A stretch of 64,000 nucleotides of DNA from Hydractinia symbiolongicarpus (lineage: Eukaryota; Cnidaria; Hydrozoa; Anthoathecata; Hydractiniidae): positions 10,219,851 to 10,283,850 of the forward strand of contig NC_079877.1 of assembly GCF_029227915.1 (NCBI RefSeq), read 5' to 3'. The notes under the pieces are model-generated. The model was not told the DNA's origin. It did no database searches and saw nothing but the letters and a program-made list of their open reading frames with translations. Of the stretch, positions 34,708-48,100 are shown piece after piece; position 1 is the first letter of the stretch, and each line of letters opens with the position of its first letter. Both the position numbers and the translations under genes were made by a program.

Positions 34708-37123
34708 TTAGCAGCCGTATATTTCCAGTCGCAAGCACGCATAATTTTGCCACTCTTGCGGGTATATTCGAACGTAACGCGCCTCGAATACATTTATAAA
34801 CTTGTACTTTCTGATTGTATTACCGTCCCAATTTCCGTCAAAGACCTAAAAGAAACAGTTACATCGAAGTGATTAACGTGGAGTTTATTGATTTTACTTT
34901 TGCGGTCATTAAATCATGACGTCATTACTGACTAGCGTAAACTAAAGCAGTATAAAAATGGCGGAAGAGAAGTGTTCTGTGCAGCTAGCAGTATTTCAAT
35001 GCTTACAGTAAGTCATTTTTGCATATTTCAAATTTATATTTCAGGCCAGGAGACTATAATGTTAACAAAACAAAAGAAAAACATAATTACAACTCCTGCA
35101 TACCTGTGCTATCGCTCGGTTGGCGTATTCCGAATGGAAAATCCATGATGTCCCTGTTTTAGAGTACGCCAGTTTAAAGCTCTTCACAAAACTTAGTGGA
35201 TTTGTGTTTGTTCCTAAAGTAATGAAACATTGTTCATTCGAAGGAATAATGAAAATTTTGAGCACAAAAGAAAAAGGTGTGTAAACAAGAGAAGGAATTA
35301 TTACATGAAAGATACAAGATAAAAGTGCTGTATATACCTTGAATATCGAATTCGGATATTTCTTTCACAGATCTTAAGTCTAAGTTTAAAAACGGTTTTT
35401 TGTCCTGGAGTCCAGCGCACCATCCATTCCCACCACCAATGCGAGCTCTGTGTGCCTGGAAATTTCTGAAAAAGGTAAAAATATATTATGCGCATTTGTA
35501 TCGCCTTTGAAAATAACATAAAGGCCATGATTAATATCAAGATAACGCAATAGTTTTTACATCTACTCCTTCAAATTGAAGTCATTACTTACGGAAGTTG
35601 TGAAGAGGCGTAACTGGGTGAACCACGTACTACAGGCTTTGGTACACATTCTAAGAAGTAAGAATCTATTGTTATAGTCTTTTTACGCAGGGCAGTTTTA
35701 AAAATAGTGTTTAAGTAATATATATGTGAAAATAAATGTAAATAAATTATAAAACTGAACAAGTTTTACTTTCAGTAGCGACTTCGCATGTTTTCACCTT
35801 TCTCTTAGTAGTCACAGTGCATTGTCCGCAACTTTTTCGGCATCCTTTTTTCATGACTGCTGTTGTACACTGTTGAGGTACTTTCGCCCATCTTTCGCAG
35901 TCAATTCTTTTGTCTTGACACGCTAAATTTAAAATTACACATTTCGTTTATTAATAATGTTTCACATATACTTTCTCCGTACAGTTATTTCAAGTTTTCT
36001 TTTAAAATGTATTTTAATAGCTTTAATATAAACCTTTCAGAAATTCCCTTGTACGTGGAATGAATGAAGTGTCCAATAGTGTCTAGGCTGGTTGTTTTGG
36101 AGTTTTTATTATTAACATTCTTGCATTGAACACACCTATTGCTCTAATTGCAATAAAGGTGAAGAATAAATAAACATGAAACCTCGTCACATTGGGACAG
36201 TGTACATATTTCCAGATTTTTTTCCTTCCTTTAGTAAAACACACATTGTGATATTTTTTGTAATATCAGAGAAGATATTTTAATAAATTATGGAAACTCT
36301 TTAAATCATTTGGCCATTATATTTCACAAGGATATGTACTGCCCATGATGATGCCAGCAATTCTTAAATTTATCAGTGAGCTTGGAAGAAGTAAGGCAGC
36401 TCGTTGAAAAATCGGGTATGCCAACTGAAATCCGGAAAAGATTGGCAGCGCTTTTCTTATCTTCAACAAGATTAAAAAATTATAACAACGAAACTAAAAT
36501 GAACTTACAACTGCATGAAGAGCAACAATTGGGCATCATATAATCTGGATTTTTGGTGCATTCACCGTTCTTAAACCAATTTTGGCACAAAGCATGTTTA
36601 TCAACACAACTAGCTTTGTCTGTTATCACTGTTTGCCAGTATGTGATGCATTTTGCACAGTCGCATCCTAAAAGACGAGAATATTTGATAAAGTCATTTT
36701 TTTAAAGAGCTTACTCTTTCTCACCATATTTATACAAACTATTTTCTGCATTTCCCAAACTTTTGCTATCCAGCAAGTTAAGGTCAATCATCACTTTAGA
36801 AAGTGATTCTTATTTTTAGGTTTACAGGCCTGTGAATATAAGAACAAGGTTAAAATATTGTTATTCAATCCATACTGTCTCTTAAAGGCTACCAAAATTA
36901 TTTCAATGGTATCTCGCTATATGTTGACAAATTTCTATAAACAAGGGAAGTTGAGTAAGCATACATTATTTCTTATATACAACATTAAGGATAGTAAGTT
37001 TGTTTTACTTTAGCAGTAGAATCGCCATATCTCAAATATCTCGTACTTATCGCTTTCCCATAAACACGTACCTTTCATCAACACCACCAACATAGAAGCA
37101 AATGCAAGAGATCGAAGTCTCAT
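34708..37123 (-). CDS. Secreted ShKT(x2)-F5/8 type C protein
   Basis: Seven exons on the minus strand, all in frame: 37072-37123, 36509-36667, 35770-35922, 35593-35650, 35338-35465, 35104-35213, 34708-34845 (stop 34708-34710), 265 residues. Exon 1 gives a signal peptide (MRLRSLAFASMLVVLM). Exon 2 is an ShKT domain ending W-F-K-N-G-E-C-T-K-N-P-D-Y-M with the closing NCCSSC; exon 3 is a second, divergent ShKT (RIDCERWAKVPQQC, KSCGQC). Exons 4-7 form an F5/8 type C (discoidin) domain: SYASSQL, NGWCAGLQDKKPFLNLDL, NPLSFVKSFKLAYSK, and YVRIYPQEWQNYACLRLEIY with the terminal Cys. ShKT modules are small six-Cys folds found in channel toxins and also in many non-toxic secreted proteins; F5/8C domains bind lipids, sugars or proteins. 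A secreted adhesion or recognition role is inferred. It is the shorter paralogue of the gene at 45108-48950, to which it stands head to head. Confidence 0.88.
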
Positions 37124-40075
37124 TTTCTTAAACTAAAGTTGCTAACCTCCAAAGTTGATGTTGAAATTAAGCCAGACTGTCATTAAGCTTTTCAAATTAA
37201 AACTACTTCACTTGTCAAAACCATTTTATCGGATTTATATTGTTTTTATAACAGTGTACTTTTGTTTGTTTTTCACCGCGGGTATCTTACAATCCAAAAC
37301 TTTATTTTAAGTAGATACAAAAACATCGAAAAGAAAAATATTAAGAAAGAAAACTGTGAGTATTTTTCTAAAAGTAGAAATATTTTCTACTGACGTTGAC
37401 TAAGACGTGCAATATTTTAAAATAAAGAGTTTTATTCATTATCCATCTTTCAACTCCTCACTAAAAATTGAATTATGGTCAAAAGTTTTCAAAATCGTAT
37501 TGCAATTAAGTAACACGCTGGAACAGTTAATTTACATTGATCTTTGTTTAAAAGCAAGGCTCGTGTGATAAAATAAGTAACTGTAGAAATAATGCCAATA
37601 AAAGAGAACTTTCTGAAGTTTTAATAAGTTAAATTTAGGTATATGCTAATTTAGCTGTACTGAATTCAAAAATGAGAGAAAAGTTCATGAACCAAAAGTT
37701 TCTAAAATATAAAATTCAAAAGGTGTCCATTGACGTTCTTTTAGGTCACGCATGACAAATCTTTCAGTGGGCATTCATATTAATCAAATATAAATAATAC
37801 TATGTTGATGAAACTTGACACAAATTTTAACTCGTACTTTACATTGTGTCGTTAGATTTGCTTGCGTCATCAGAAATAAAAATCTTTCCTAAACTTATTT
37901 TCGGGTCAATATAACAATATTTATATTTTACATTATAAACAAATAAATATTTTTAAATCTTGTTAATAAATAATAAATGTGCCGTCCAATTTTTTTATTT
38001 TTTCCTTTTATGGCATTTCTTTGTGTTTTCTCATAGCCTTTACCGGATTCGCTTTATTTGTAAGGGTGTACAGAAGAACTAAAATGCGTTTTTTATTATA
38101 ACTGAAAGCGTAATAAAGAGTTAATGTTGTTTATCCGCATGTGTTTTTGCCTACATTTTTTCCCACCTTCAAAAGCTGTGAAATCCGTCGTATATATTTC
38201 TTGTCAACTCATCAATTTCAAGTACTCTTCCGCTAAGTAACTTAAGATGGTGATGGAACAGCGCACCATGCAACCAATCTTTTAATACAATTTTTTACTT
38301 TTATTTTCATAAAAATAGTTCCTAATTTCAAATTCAGTCATGGCGCGACGGAGATTTTAAAACAAACTGGTAATTCAGATAAACGCAGGGAAAGACAACT
38401 CCTTAAATAGTTAAAAAACTTACAGCGATAACGTTGGAACAAAGCAATGCTGTACATACTTCTTTTGTGGAAGATTGTTCTTCTTTCTTTTGCCACATAT
38501 TTCTCAGTTCCTAGTAATAATTTAAAATGTGACCTGAACCGTGGTGACGTTAAAATGTTGGTAAATACAGTTTTAGGTACAAATTGGCCCATTACTTAAA
38601 AAGGAAGAAATTGACAAAATTAACACCAAAGCATGTTGGATATGATGGTGAAATTAAAACGTTGATTTTTTTCCACCTTATTACCGTTTTAGGCCGTGAT
38701 GTTGACAGTATGCATTCTCGTTTTTTCCCTCACATTTTTTGTTAGGGGGTAAATATGTTGAGATTAATTTAGACCAAAATGATTTTAATTATTTAAAGCT
38801 AGTCCAAACTAGCCTTTATTGTTTGTCGGGATATATGACCCAACGTTGTACGCTCTACACATAAAGGTAATGAGTTAGCAAATCTCTAAAAAGAATGGTG
38901 CTTATGAATGGGCTGATGTCGAAAACATACAATGATATAAATCAGTTTAACCAGACTTTTAAGGTCTAAATGATGTCAAGAGAAGGTTAACAAATTTCGA
39001 AAGAGAGATTTGTACATAGACTTAGTAAATTTATTAACTTAGTAAAGCCATTGCCTGGCATTTATAATTTCAAGGCTAAATAAAAAAGGGGTTAGCTACG
39101 TCAGTTACTTCATCCCTGCGCATATTACTCGGGAACAAACTGAAACCAACAACTGTAAAAATCAAGTATTTACAGGAAGTAAATAATTAAAAAAAAATGT
39201 TTTGCATAAGATCGGAGTTGTTACCGACGTGATTTATATGATTGTCACAGAAGATAAATAAAAAGATTAACCCTTTTTTCAAAAGAGTTTCAAAGTAATA
39301 AAGTGTTTTTTAAATTACCATTTTGTATAAAACTTCGTAGAAAAAGCTTCATCTGTTCAAAGATTTTTAGTAATCTGCAATTAGGCATGGATTTAACTCC
39401 ATCCAGCGGTGGAAAAAAAAAGGTCCCTGGCATACTTCTGTTGGTAATACGTAAAGATAGATGACTATTATCATTTCGAAAAAAGGTCGAAAAATTTCAC
39501 AGGGACAAGCTCATTTTTTAAGGTTGTAATTCTTTTTTTGTTTCAAATAACCACATTATACTTGCAAAAATAATTAGACGTTAATCATATTTTCTTTTGG
39601 GCACAGACGACTTTCGAAATTTCACATTTTCACATTTTATCCTTCTTTCTCGAAATTAAATTCTCACATAATTAACAGGGCACCGATTTGCAAAATTAAA
39701 TTTTTGTGACCAAGTTTTGGAAAAAATGTACTTGGTAAGAAAACAATTGGTGGTATTGATAAGTCCATTGGTTTCCATATAATCAAAGAATTCGGGTGTG
39801 ATCAACCTATCTTCTTGTCGCCTTGGTTGAATGTGACACAGAAAATACATCAACTGTGAGTATAAAAATTTGTCGATTAATTGCTTTCTGTTTTTCTCTT
39901 TTCGAAATAAAAACATTTATTTTTAGTTTATGCTTAGGACAGCAAATTAAGACTCCCTACGTTTTTTCGGATGTCCTAGATTAGATAAAAAAATGACCTG
40001 GATGTTTATATGTTTGATCTATGTTTTGATTTGATTTTTCTATGTTTATATTCTGAACCTATTAAAATTTGGTTT
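37124..40075. other. Intergenic stretch between the two ShKT-F5/8C genes (left part)
   Basis: The promoter of the minus-strand gene should lie just right of 37123. Otherwise AT-rich. An ATG-started 86-codon minus frame at 39656-39916 is coding-like in composition but has no recognisable motif. Confidence 0.4.
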
Positions 40076-40200
40076 TCTCTATAATAATAGCCGTCGTCTG
40101 TCTGTCTCTGCGCGGACCCCATTCTGAATTAGAAAATGATGTTACGGAAACACGAATATCAAATGCGATATATTTTTATCCACTTTGTTGCGACGGGCGG
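40076..40200 (+). mobile_element. Short Helitron-like fragment S4
   Basis: TCTCTATAATAATAGCCGTC and then GTCTGTCTGTC and ACGGAAACACGAA.ATC..ATGCGATATAT match 42727-42897 and 46460-46586. The 3' hairpin end is missing. Confidence 0.5.
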
Positions 40201-41040
40201 CTCCGTACAACAAATTTTCAACTGTTTTTTCACAGTCATTTTAAATTTTTTCATATGTTCATGTTCTAAAAAAAAGTTTCTTTCGCAGAAATGACAAAGA
40301 TTTAGCGAAGATATTGCTGATTTACATATTTATGGAAAAAGTTCGTTAGAAGATAAAACGCAACAACAAAAATTTAATTTAAATTCAATTCTGCTGAATT
40401 TCTAAACTTAAAACAAAAAATAGTAAAAGAAAGATATATTTTTTATAAACCTTTATTATATTTTGACACATTGAGAGAGTCTCTTAATTCCTCCAGTTCA
40501 CACTAGACGCTATTAGCATTAGCTAGCACTAACTAGCGCGAACTATGGCTACAATAATTTGAAGCGTTCACGCTACTGGCCATAAAATTAGCGCTGCTAA
40601 ATTGCTTATTTGCAAATAAGCTTGAAGGAAGAAACCCAAAAGTATGAGTAGTTGTGTACTTCACTTAGTATAAGAAGCACGACTTTTTTATAAATTCTAT
40701 AAAATAATTAAAACTTGGTGACAAATGCCCTTTCTTTCTTGTCACTATTTTAAAAACAACGACAACATAAATTGACTTTCGTTATTCCAAATCCAGATAA
40801 AGTATTTAATAATATACTTCTTAGCAAATTATATTAAATTACAAACCAATAGAAAGTTTAGGACTTGCAAAATAAGAATATCAAACTAAAAAAAAGATAT
40901 TTTTCTGATACCTGCTGACGACAGCAACACTTTCAATTCGATATTTCATGTTTTATGTTTTATGTTAATTCTAAGCACGTGATATTCAAGTCTGATAAGG
41001 TCATTTATGTATGTTTAAAAATTTAGATTTTGTTTTCTTT

Positions 41041-41313
41041 GTAGTACCCACAAACATAACCAACTGTTCTTGCAACCAAACTAGGGATATTTTCATGGAT
41101 TATTGACATGACAAACACGCCCCTAACACCAGTACGAACAGCAACCAAGTTGTTGTTTTACCTCACACCACGTTTCACTATCTCACATGGAAGTATGGAT
41201 CTCATTTTAAGATCCTGAAGCAATAATGAGGAAGTGTAAAAGTTATCAAAGTATATATACAAAAGTTGATAGGTAGCACCTCTTTTTAACAGATCGAAAA
41301 TCATATGCTTTTA
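41041..41313 (-). pseudogene. piggyBac transposase fragment
   Basis: The minus strand reads FDLLKRGATYQLLYIYFDNF then YTSSLLLQDLKMRSILPCEI, a stop, and RGVFVMSIIHENIP. This matches the piggyBac core (h.v..DNFYTS..L...L......cGT.r.....P, then the K..v..l...) including the conserved Asp of DNFYTS. The second catalytic part and the ends are not seen; one stop interrupts it. Lies in the gap between the two ShKT genes. Inactive. Confidence 0.65.
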
Positions 41314-41721
41314 ATTGCTGTTAATCTTGATAATGGTATACCTCAAATGATTGTATAGTTGGAAAAATTCTTCTTCCAGAACTTTCTTTACAACTTTAGC
41401 TAATGAAAGCCTTCCATTCTGCTGTGCTATTTTGTTTATGTTGTTTTTGCAATCAGAAAATACTATGTACAAGTTCATATATGCACCTAATATACATCAG
41501 AGCAATACTACACACTCTATCACTCAAATGTTATTATCGTTAACGACGACATGAAAACAAAGTTTCCACCACTTCTTTATTTGGACGTAAAAAAGGTGAA
41601 GTTCAGTATTTTTCAAAAATTTAATTGCTACGACAGCTAATTTAAATTGTTGGTAGCGACGAAAATATGCATTCTTATGCACAAAACTATCAAAACGATG
41701 CATTTTGCAGGTCTTATAGCA

Positions 41722-42098
41722 ATAGACCTTTCTTGAATTTCCTAATTATGCCAAGCGCAATTAAAGAGGTCTATACTAAGAATGATTCTTATTCCTAAGC
41801 TCCTTAGTAAAACGTAGAACAAATTACCTAATTTCGTATATATTTCTGCTCGTTAAGTGCCTCAATTCCTAGCTGAAACTCACGGTCAAACCCTTTATAT
41901 AAATGAGCTTTCAAAGAATAGCCTCGTTTTCATAATAAATATTTTCTTCAAATCTAAATAAAATCCAGAAGAATATTATATTGTTCTAAAAACATTTTCG
42001 TCATGATAATTTAATATTCTCCCTGAATATCCTTATTTGAAGTGCATGACGGATGACGTCATAATTATTATAATTTATACAATTCGGGAAAGGTGTAT
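41722..42098 (-). mobile_element. TIR element copy 1 (about 377 bp)
   Basis: Ends: CAATAGACCTTTCTTGAATT at the left and AATTCGGGAAAGGTGTATTA at the right, inverted repeats of each other with a few mismatches. The body is homologous, inverted, to 47386-47756: shared words include CGTTAAGTGCCTCAA / TTGAGGCACTTAACG and AGAACAAA. Non-coding MITE. Confidence 0.65.
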
Positions 42099-42726
42099 TA
42101 TTAAGCATAAAAATGGGGAAAACAATGTTTCAATTCTAACATTAAGTGTTTTTCATTATAGACGGTCCACAAACAAGATGGTAGCTGAAAATATAAAGAA
42201 GGTTCGACAAATACCAACATAAACAAAACAGGTAAGGTGTATAACAATAAATCTTCAGCTTTCTAATTTTTTTTTTTCTTGCTGTATTTTTCTATATTTA
42301 TTTTTTTGCTCTATTTTTTATTATGACTAACTTTATACAGCAACTGCGATTATTTATTTATTTTACTTTTTTAACATTTTAATTGTTATATTCTAGTGAA
42401 GTTTGTTTGTTTTCATCTCTTTCGCTGTACTTATTTATGTAAAAATACTCAGACTGAAGATGACATTTGAATATGACATTTGAATTATAATCCTGTTTTT
42501 ATGGGGAAAATTGCTGAAGTACGAAGTACAATTAAATGTTACCACTTTGATGTGTCATCTTAGGACTTTTGATATTTGAACAGCACGTAAACATATCAAA
42601 ATTTTACAAAATAATTCCAAGTCCATTAGTTCCCATGGCCATTTCAATGATGAGGATATACAAATTATAGTTTTTTTTAAATTAAAAGTGCTATGACTGT
42701 CAAAATTGGAATGATATGTTTTCGAA

Positions 42727-42897
42727 TCCCTTTAGTAATAGCCGTATTTCGTCTGTCTGTTTGTGCGTAAAAGACGTGTCCTGTGACGAAAACACGAAAT
42801 GCGATATATAAAGGACGGACGGACGGACGCAAAAAGCAAGATGCACACAATGAGGTATTAGAAGGATGGGCGAACCCATGGATTTTTCCACGAGCAA
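42727..42897 (+). mobile_element. Short Helitron-like element S5
   Basis: Begins TCCCTTTAGTAATAGCCG after A; contains GTCTGTCTGTTTGTGCG, AACACGAAATGCGATATAT and GACGGACGGACG, and ends with the hairpin CCCATGGATTTTTCCACG. The terminal CTAG is lost. Confidence 0.6.
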
Positions 42898-45107
42898 CAA
42901 AATTTTTCAGTTTTCATTATAAGTTTTGAGTTGCTGTTATCAAAGACTGCCATGAATTTTATTTGACAACATAATATATTATAAGATACTCGGTAAAAAA
43001 ACATTAAAAAGCTTGGGGTCTAATACTTTATCCAGTCCAGTGGAATTGGTAATGCTCTAAAATCACGATGCTGGAATATTCCCTAAATTACCGCGGTAAA
43101 AAAGGCTAACCACATGCACAAAGTCTACTGCGTAAATGAGGAGATTACATGTTCTCTTTTATAAGAAATTGAAATTTCAAAGTGAGGCTTGAGGATGCTT
43201 ATAAAAAGTATTTTTTTAGGCTCAAAATATGCGTAAGTTATGCTTAATGGCAAAAAGATTTATTGGAATATGATTATGAAAAATACATGATATGGCTTAA
43301 ACTATGGTCAGTTAAAAAAAATATTGCACTTGAATTTTTAACGTTATTAGTTACAACTTAAATCTGACTACGTCCTGGTTAATTCAGACAAAAGGAAAAA
43401 CTGCTTACGAAAAAAAAAAACTTTACAACATTTTCTTATGTTTCACATAATGCTTAGCATTTGTTTGAAAATGACCAAGTTTAAGCCTACGGATACTTAT
43501 GAATGTCATGCTTATAAAAAACCATGTAACACCTCCTTGAAATACTTCTTCCGGTAAATTATAAAATTTTGTTTCTATATTTCGGGAAAGGTAAGGTAAT
43601 ATAAAATATATCCGCGAATGCTACAACAACAAAAAATGTTTATAAATATTGTCAATTGTTGCTGTTAATTACAAGCTCGTGAGCTTGTATTAATACGCAA
43701 ATGTGTCCTACAAGAATGGAAATTTTTGGCTCTCTGACCACCGACAAATAGGGAGTAGTCGTGTGTTCGAATCTCATCTTGGTAACTATTTTTACTTTTT
43801 TTCTTTTTTTTTTTTTACTATCTCGCCTGCGAGGATAGGTTTCCAACTCGTAACTATGTCCGAAATGGTCAATTGCAACGTCACAGATTTAAACTTCGTA
43901 CCTAAACCCTGTAAGTATTTGGAAGTCATCTAAATGACGTTTCAGTCCAAAAATGGTATTTCTTTTCGACAAAATTTGGCACGGTTAACAAAAAAAATGC
44001 AAAACATGATGGTAACATCAAATCTTTGATTTTTTGTCACGTAAATGCCGTTTAAGCTCATAAACGTTTTAATCGCGCGACTTTCAACCATGAATGATAG
44101 GCTGTATTTTTTTTAGCAGAAATTGTAGAATTGGGTCGCATTGTCGATGTTTCATAGCTGTGCATTTTTAAAGCCGAAATAGTTTAAGCAGCGCCTGCAT
44201 CTTGTTTATTTTTTAAAAAGATAAGTGTTCAAAAGCTTTATTTAACTAAATCGTAAAGTAAAGGTGTTTCCACCAAAGTCTGGAAAGTAGTCCGTGAAAA
44301 ACACAAAGTTTGCTGTTTTGTGACAGTTCTAGTAATATACTATTTTTAAATGCAGCTATTTTTCGATATTATTTTTTTTTTATTTTGCTTTTTCTTACTG
44401 AGTGAGTTTCTTATACTCCGTTTGCTTTTTTTTTACTGAATTACTGAATTTCGCAAATTATAGGTGGGGCTTGGGGTCTTTCTCTTCCTGTCAGTCAGTT
44501 TACCAAGACTGACCTAACGAAAATTGAAATTTCGAGGAATTTTTCGTTCAAAAAGATCTCACAAATCAAATTTGAAAAATAACTGCGTAGTGCATAACAA
44601 ATATTATTGCCTATCTGAATAGCAAAATATGTCGTGTCTAACTTCGTAACAGAAATTATAATTTGATAGACAGTTTTTTGTAAACTTTATTCGCGAGGTT
44701 GTTTGCGTATATCATACGTCTTGTTTCATCTAATTCAAAAGCAACCGTGCGAAGTTTGTTACACCGATTTAGAGAATTCGGTGCTTTGAAATATGTCTTT
44801 CTAATCAAATTTTAATTCTGGTGTGTTTTTTTTCTGTTGTTGTGTATATAAACAAACAAGGTGTTAACCAAATCAAACACTGTCAAACACTGTCATCAGC
44901 TGTTAACGCCAATACAATGTTAACTGTGAACTTTCCCTATAAAAATCAAAGCAATTAAATTTAGATCAGTCAAGTAATGTTGACAAGAGTGAAAAACGGT
45001 ATGTTTTATAAGCTTGTAACTCAAATTTTGACTTTACTTTTCATGTTGACAGTTATTTTAGTTTGTTTTGGAATCTTTTGAAAGTATAAGTCGCCTCGTG
45101 TTTTTAG
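42898..45107. other. Intergenic stretch upstream of the four-ShKT gene
   Basis: AT-rich; a poly-T-rich tract near 43793-43816; no gene seen. The upstream region of the gene at 45108 is included here. Confidence 0.4.
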
Positions 45108-48100
45108 ATGGCTGTAGAACTCTTCACTGTGGTTTGCATGCTTCTTGTAACTTTTTCAAGTAAGGAATATTATGTTCCGTATATTATGTTTGCATTAGAA
45201 CTTTTGCAAGATGGAGTTAGAATTAGTTAAGTTTAGTTGCTGCCCTTTCTTATAAACCCGCTTGCTGACATAAACAGAGTGTTTTTTCATGCTGCAGAAA
45301 TCCTCTACTCAAACATTAAAAATCTTCTCAGTGATGGACGGGTAGGTATTTTGGATGTATGGGTGTGTGTATATGGGGGACGGGTGGACGGGTAAGTATT
45401 TTGGATGAGTGGGTGTGTATGTATTGGGGAAGGGGATGGACGGGTAAGTATTTTGGATGCGTGGGTGTGTGTGCATGGGGAAGGGGGTGGACGGGTAAGT
45501 ATTTTGGATGAGTGGGTGTGTATGTATTGGGGAAGGGGATGGACGGGTAAGTATTTTGGATGCGTGGGTGTGTGTGCATGGGGAAGGGGGTGGACGGGTA
45601 AGTATTTTGGCTGAGTGGGGGTGAGTAGTGGGAGGAGGGATAAGAAAGGGCACGCAGTTTTGCATTCCCCTAAGGAGAATTATTTCCTTTTTTTCTTAAC
45701 ATGCAAACTTATTTAATTTGTACTTTATATTTACCTGTTCAGGTGTAACATCAGAAAACTGTTACAATGAATGGCAACCCGTATCGGTCTTTCCGAGCCA
45801 ATGCACAAACAAGCACGAAAAATGTGAAATGTGGGCAAGTGCTGGCGAATGTGACAATACACCGAAGTATATGTACGCGAACTGTTGTGCAGCTTGCAGC
45901 CGTGAGTGCTATATGCATTTGTTGTGGAACAATATTAATAAACAAAAATAATCAGAAAAATAACTTTTTCTTTAGCTTGCCGCAATTTACGTAAAAGCTG
46001 TCCTCGACCAAACCAATGTGCACAAAGTGATTATATGAAACGAAACTGCGCCAGGAATTGTGGGTATTGTAAAGTGACTACAAAGAAATTGATGAAAAAA
46101 TGCTACCCTGAAGGTAATTTCATTCTTTTGCATGCTATGGAACACTTTTTCCGCCCAAAAAAAGTAATCTCAGGGCACAGTTTTCTGCGCAGAGCTATGA
46201 AAGTTGTAATTAAATGATTACTTGTTAATATTAAGTCTTGTTTTTTTTATTTTTTTTATTCTTCTTTTTTCATCCTCTTCTTCATTCTTTTTGCTTCCAA
46301 AATTCTTATCTTTCAACTTAGTTTCGAATTTTGTTTTTTAATATTTAATTGAGTGATGAATTTTGAGTAATATTTTTTTATTATTATTTTTTTCATTATT
46401 TTTTTTTATCTAATATGGCTATTATTAAAGAGATAACAATAAAATAGATTTTATTGTTATCTCTTTAATTATAGCCATATTCCGTCTTTCTGTTCGTGCG
46501 TCTGTTTGTCTGTCTGTTACGGAAACACGAAATTCGATATATAAAGGACGAGCAACCCGTGGATCTTTCCACGGGTTAACGGTTAGTTTATATTATAATA
46601 CCCGTATACGTCTGTCTGTGACGCAAAATGGTAACTGCAGTAGCGAGACTAAGGACGGACCAACCCGTGGGTTAATTCACGTGTCACCGACTAGTAATTT
46701 ACTAAAACTTGTAAAACAACCTGAATCACAATGTCGAACGTTATTTTCAGGGTACACATGTTCTGATTTCTGGGACTATGTTCCCATTAGCCGCAGTTCT
46801 TGTCAGGATGAACATGTCAATTGCGAAGCATGGGCAAAGGCTGGTGAATGCGATAATAATCCTTCCTACATGTATAACTCCTGTTGTTTATCATGCAATC
46901 GTAAGTTTCAGTTATTATTATTAGTATTAATATTTATACAGGATATTCATTTCCGAATAATTCTGCTGTACTAACGTGTCCTGTTAAAAACAATAAAATA
47001 TATATGGTGTTAAAAATTAGTAATAGTAAAAGAATCGTTAAAAGTGGACTAAAGGTTAAGATAAAAAAATAAAACATAGGTAGCACACAAAAGGGCATCG
47101 AAAACCAAACCAAAAAAAGAAAAAAAGAAGCAAAAGAAGGTTGAAAATGATTGTGAAAAATTAGTAAAGATACTTTTGGATACTTTTGGAACTCTTATTC
47201 TTCATTTACTGCAAAATGTTTTAGTTTTCAGGTAACCAAAAGCTTTACCAATACTAGCCTTAACTACGTATTTATTTTTCTTTGACAATCAGCTGCTTAC
47301 TGCTACTTCTGATCAACTATTCCAGCATATGAAATTAACCTGGTTTATAAGTATAATAAAATAAATCAATGAATTAATTCATGCAATATACTTTTTCTGA
47401 ACTTCATGAATTATAAAAATTATGACGTCATCCAAAATTTTATAATGGTTCTATGCTCTATATTCAGATAGAATATCAAATTATCATGAGAAAGTTTTTA
47501 GGGCAATATAATATTCTGGTTGGATTTTATTTTTATAATTTGAAATTATTTTGAAAACCAGGCTATTCTTAGAAAGCTCGGCTATATGACCGTAACTTTC
47601 AGGTCGCGCTTGAGGCACTTAACGAACAGAAATATTTACGGAATTAGGTGTTTTGTTCTACTTTTTGATAAGGAAAGTAAGGATGAGAATCATTTATAGC
47701 ATCGATCTCTTTAATTTAGTTCAGCATATTTAGGAAATTCGGGAAAGGCCTATTGCGTGGTTAGAGACTTTCCACTTCAGTAACTTTGCTTGTTCTTTTT
47801 TTTTCATAGCTTGCCAAAATAAAGGCAAAAGATGTCCACGTTCACCAAACCAATGCGCAAGAAATGCATACATGGAAAAGAATTGCGCAAAGAATTGTGG
47901 CTTTTGCAAATTTTCCAAAATGAAGAAAGAACGACGATGTTATGACGAATTCACAAATGGTCAGTATATATTTAAAAATATACAACAACGTATTTACTAC
48001 TGCTCCTGACTACCATGCTGTTCACTTGATAGGTTGCAAATCATTGTTCCCTGGCTCTGTTATAACGGTTTCATCGCAAATGAGGTCAGATTTTTACCTA

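Noticed and set aside
39656-39916. 86-codon ATG-started minus frame with coding-like composition
   Set aside because: No motif recognised and no splice context; it could be an exon, but the evidence is too thin to list.
45309-45665. Minus-strand Pro/His-rich frames of 118 and 83 codons
   Set aside because: They are translations of the 51/52-bp tandem repeat in intron 1 of the plus-strand ShKT gene.
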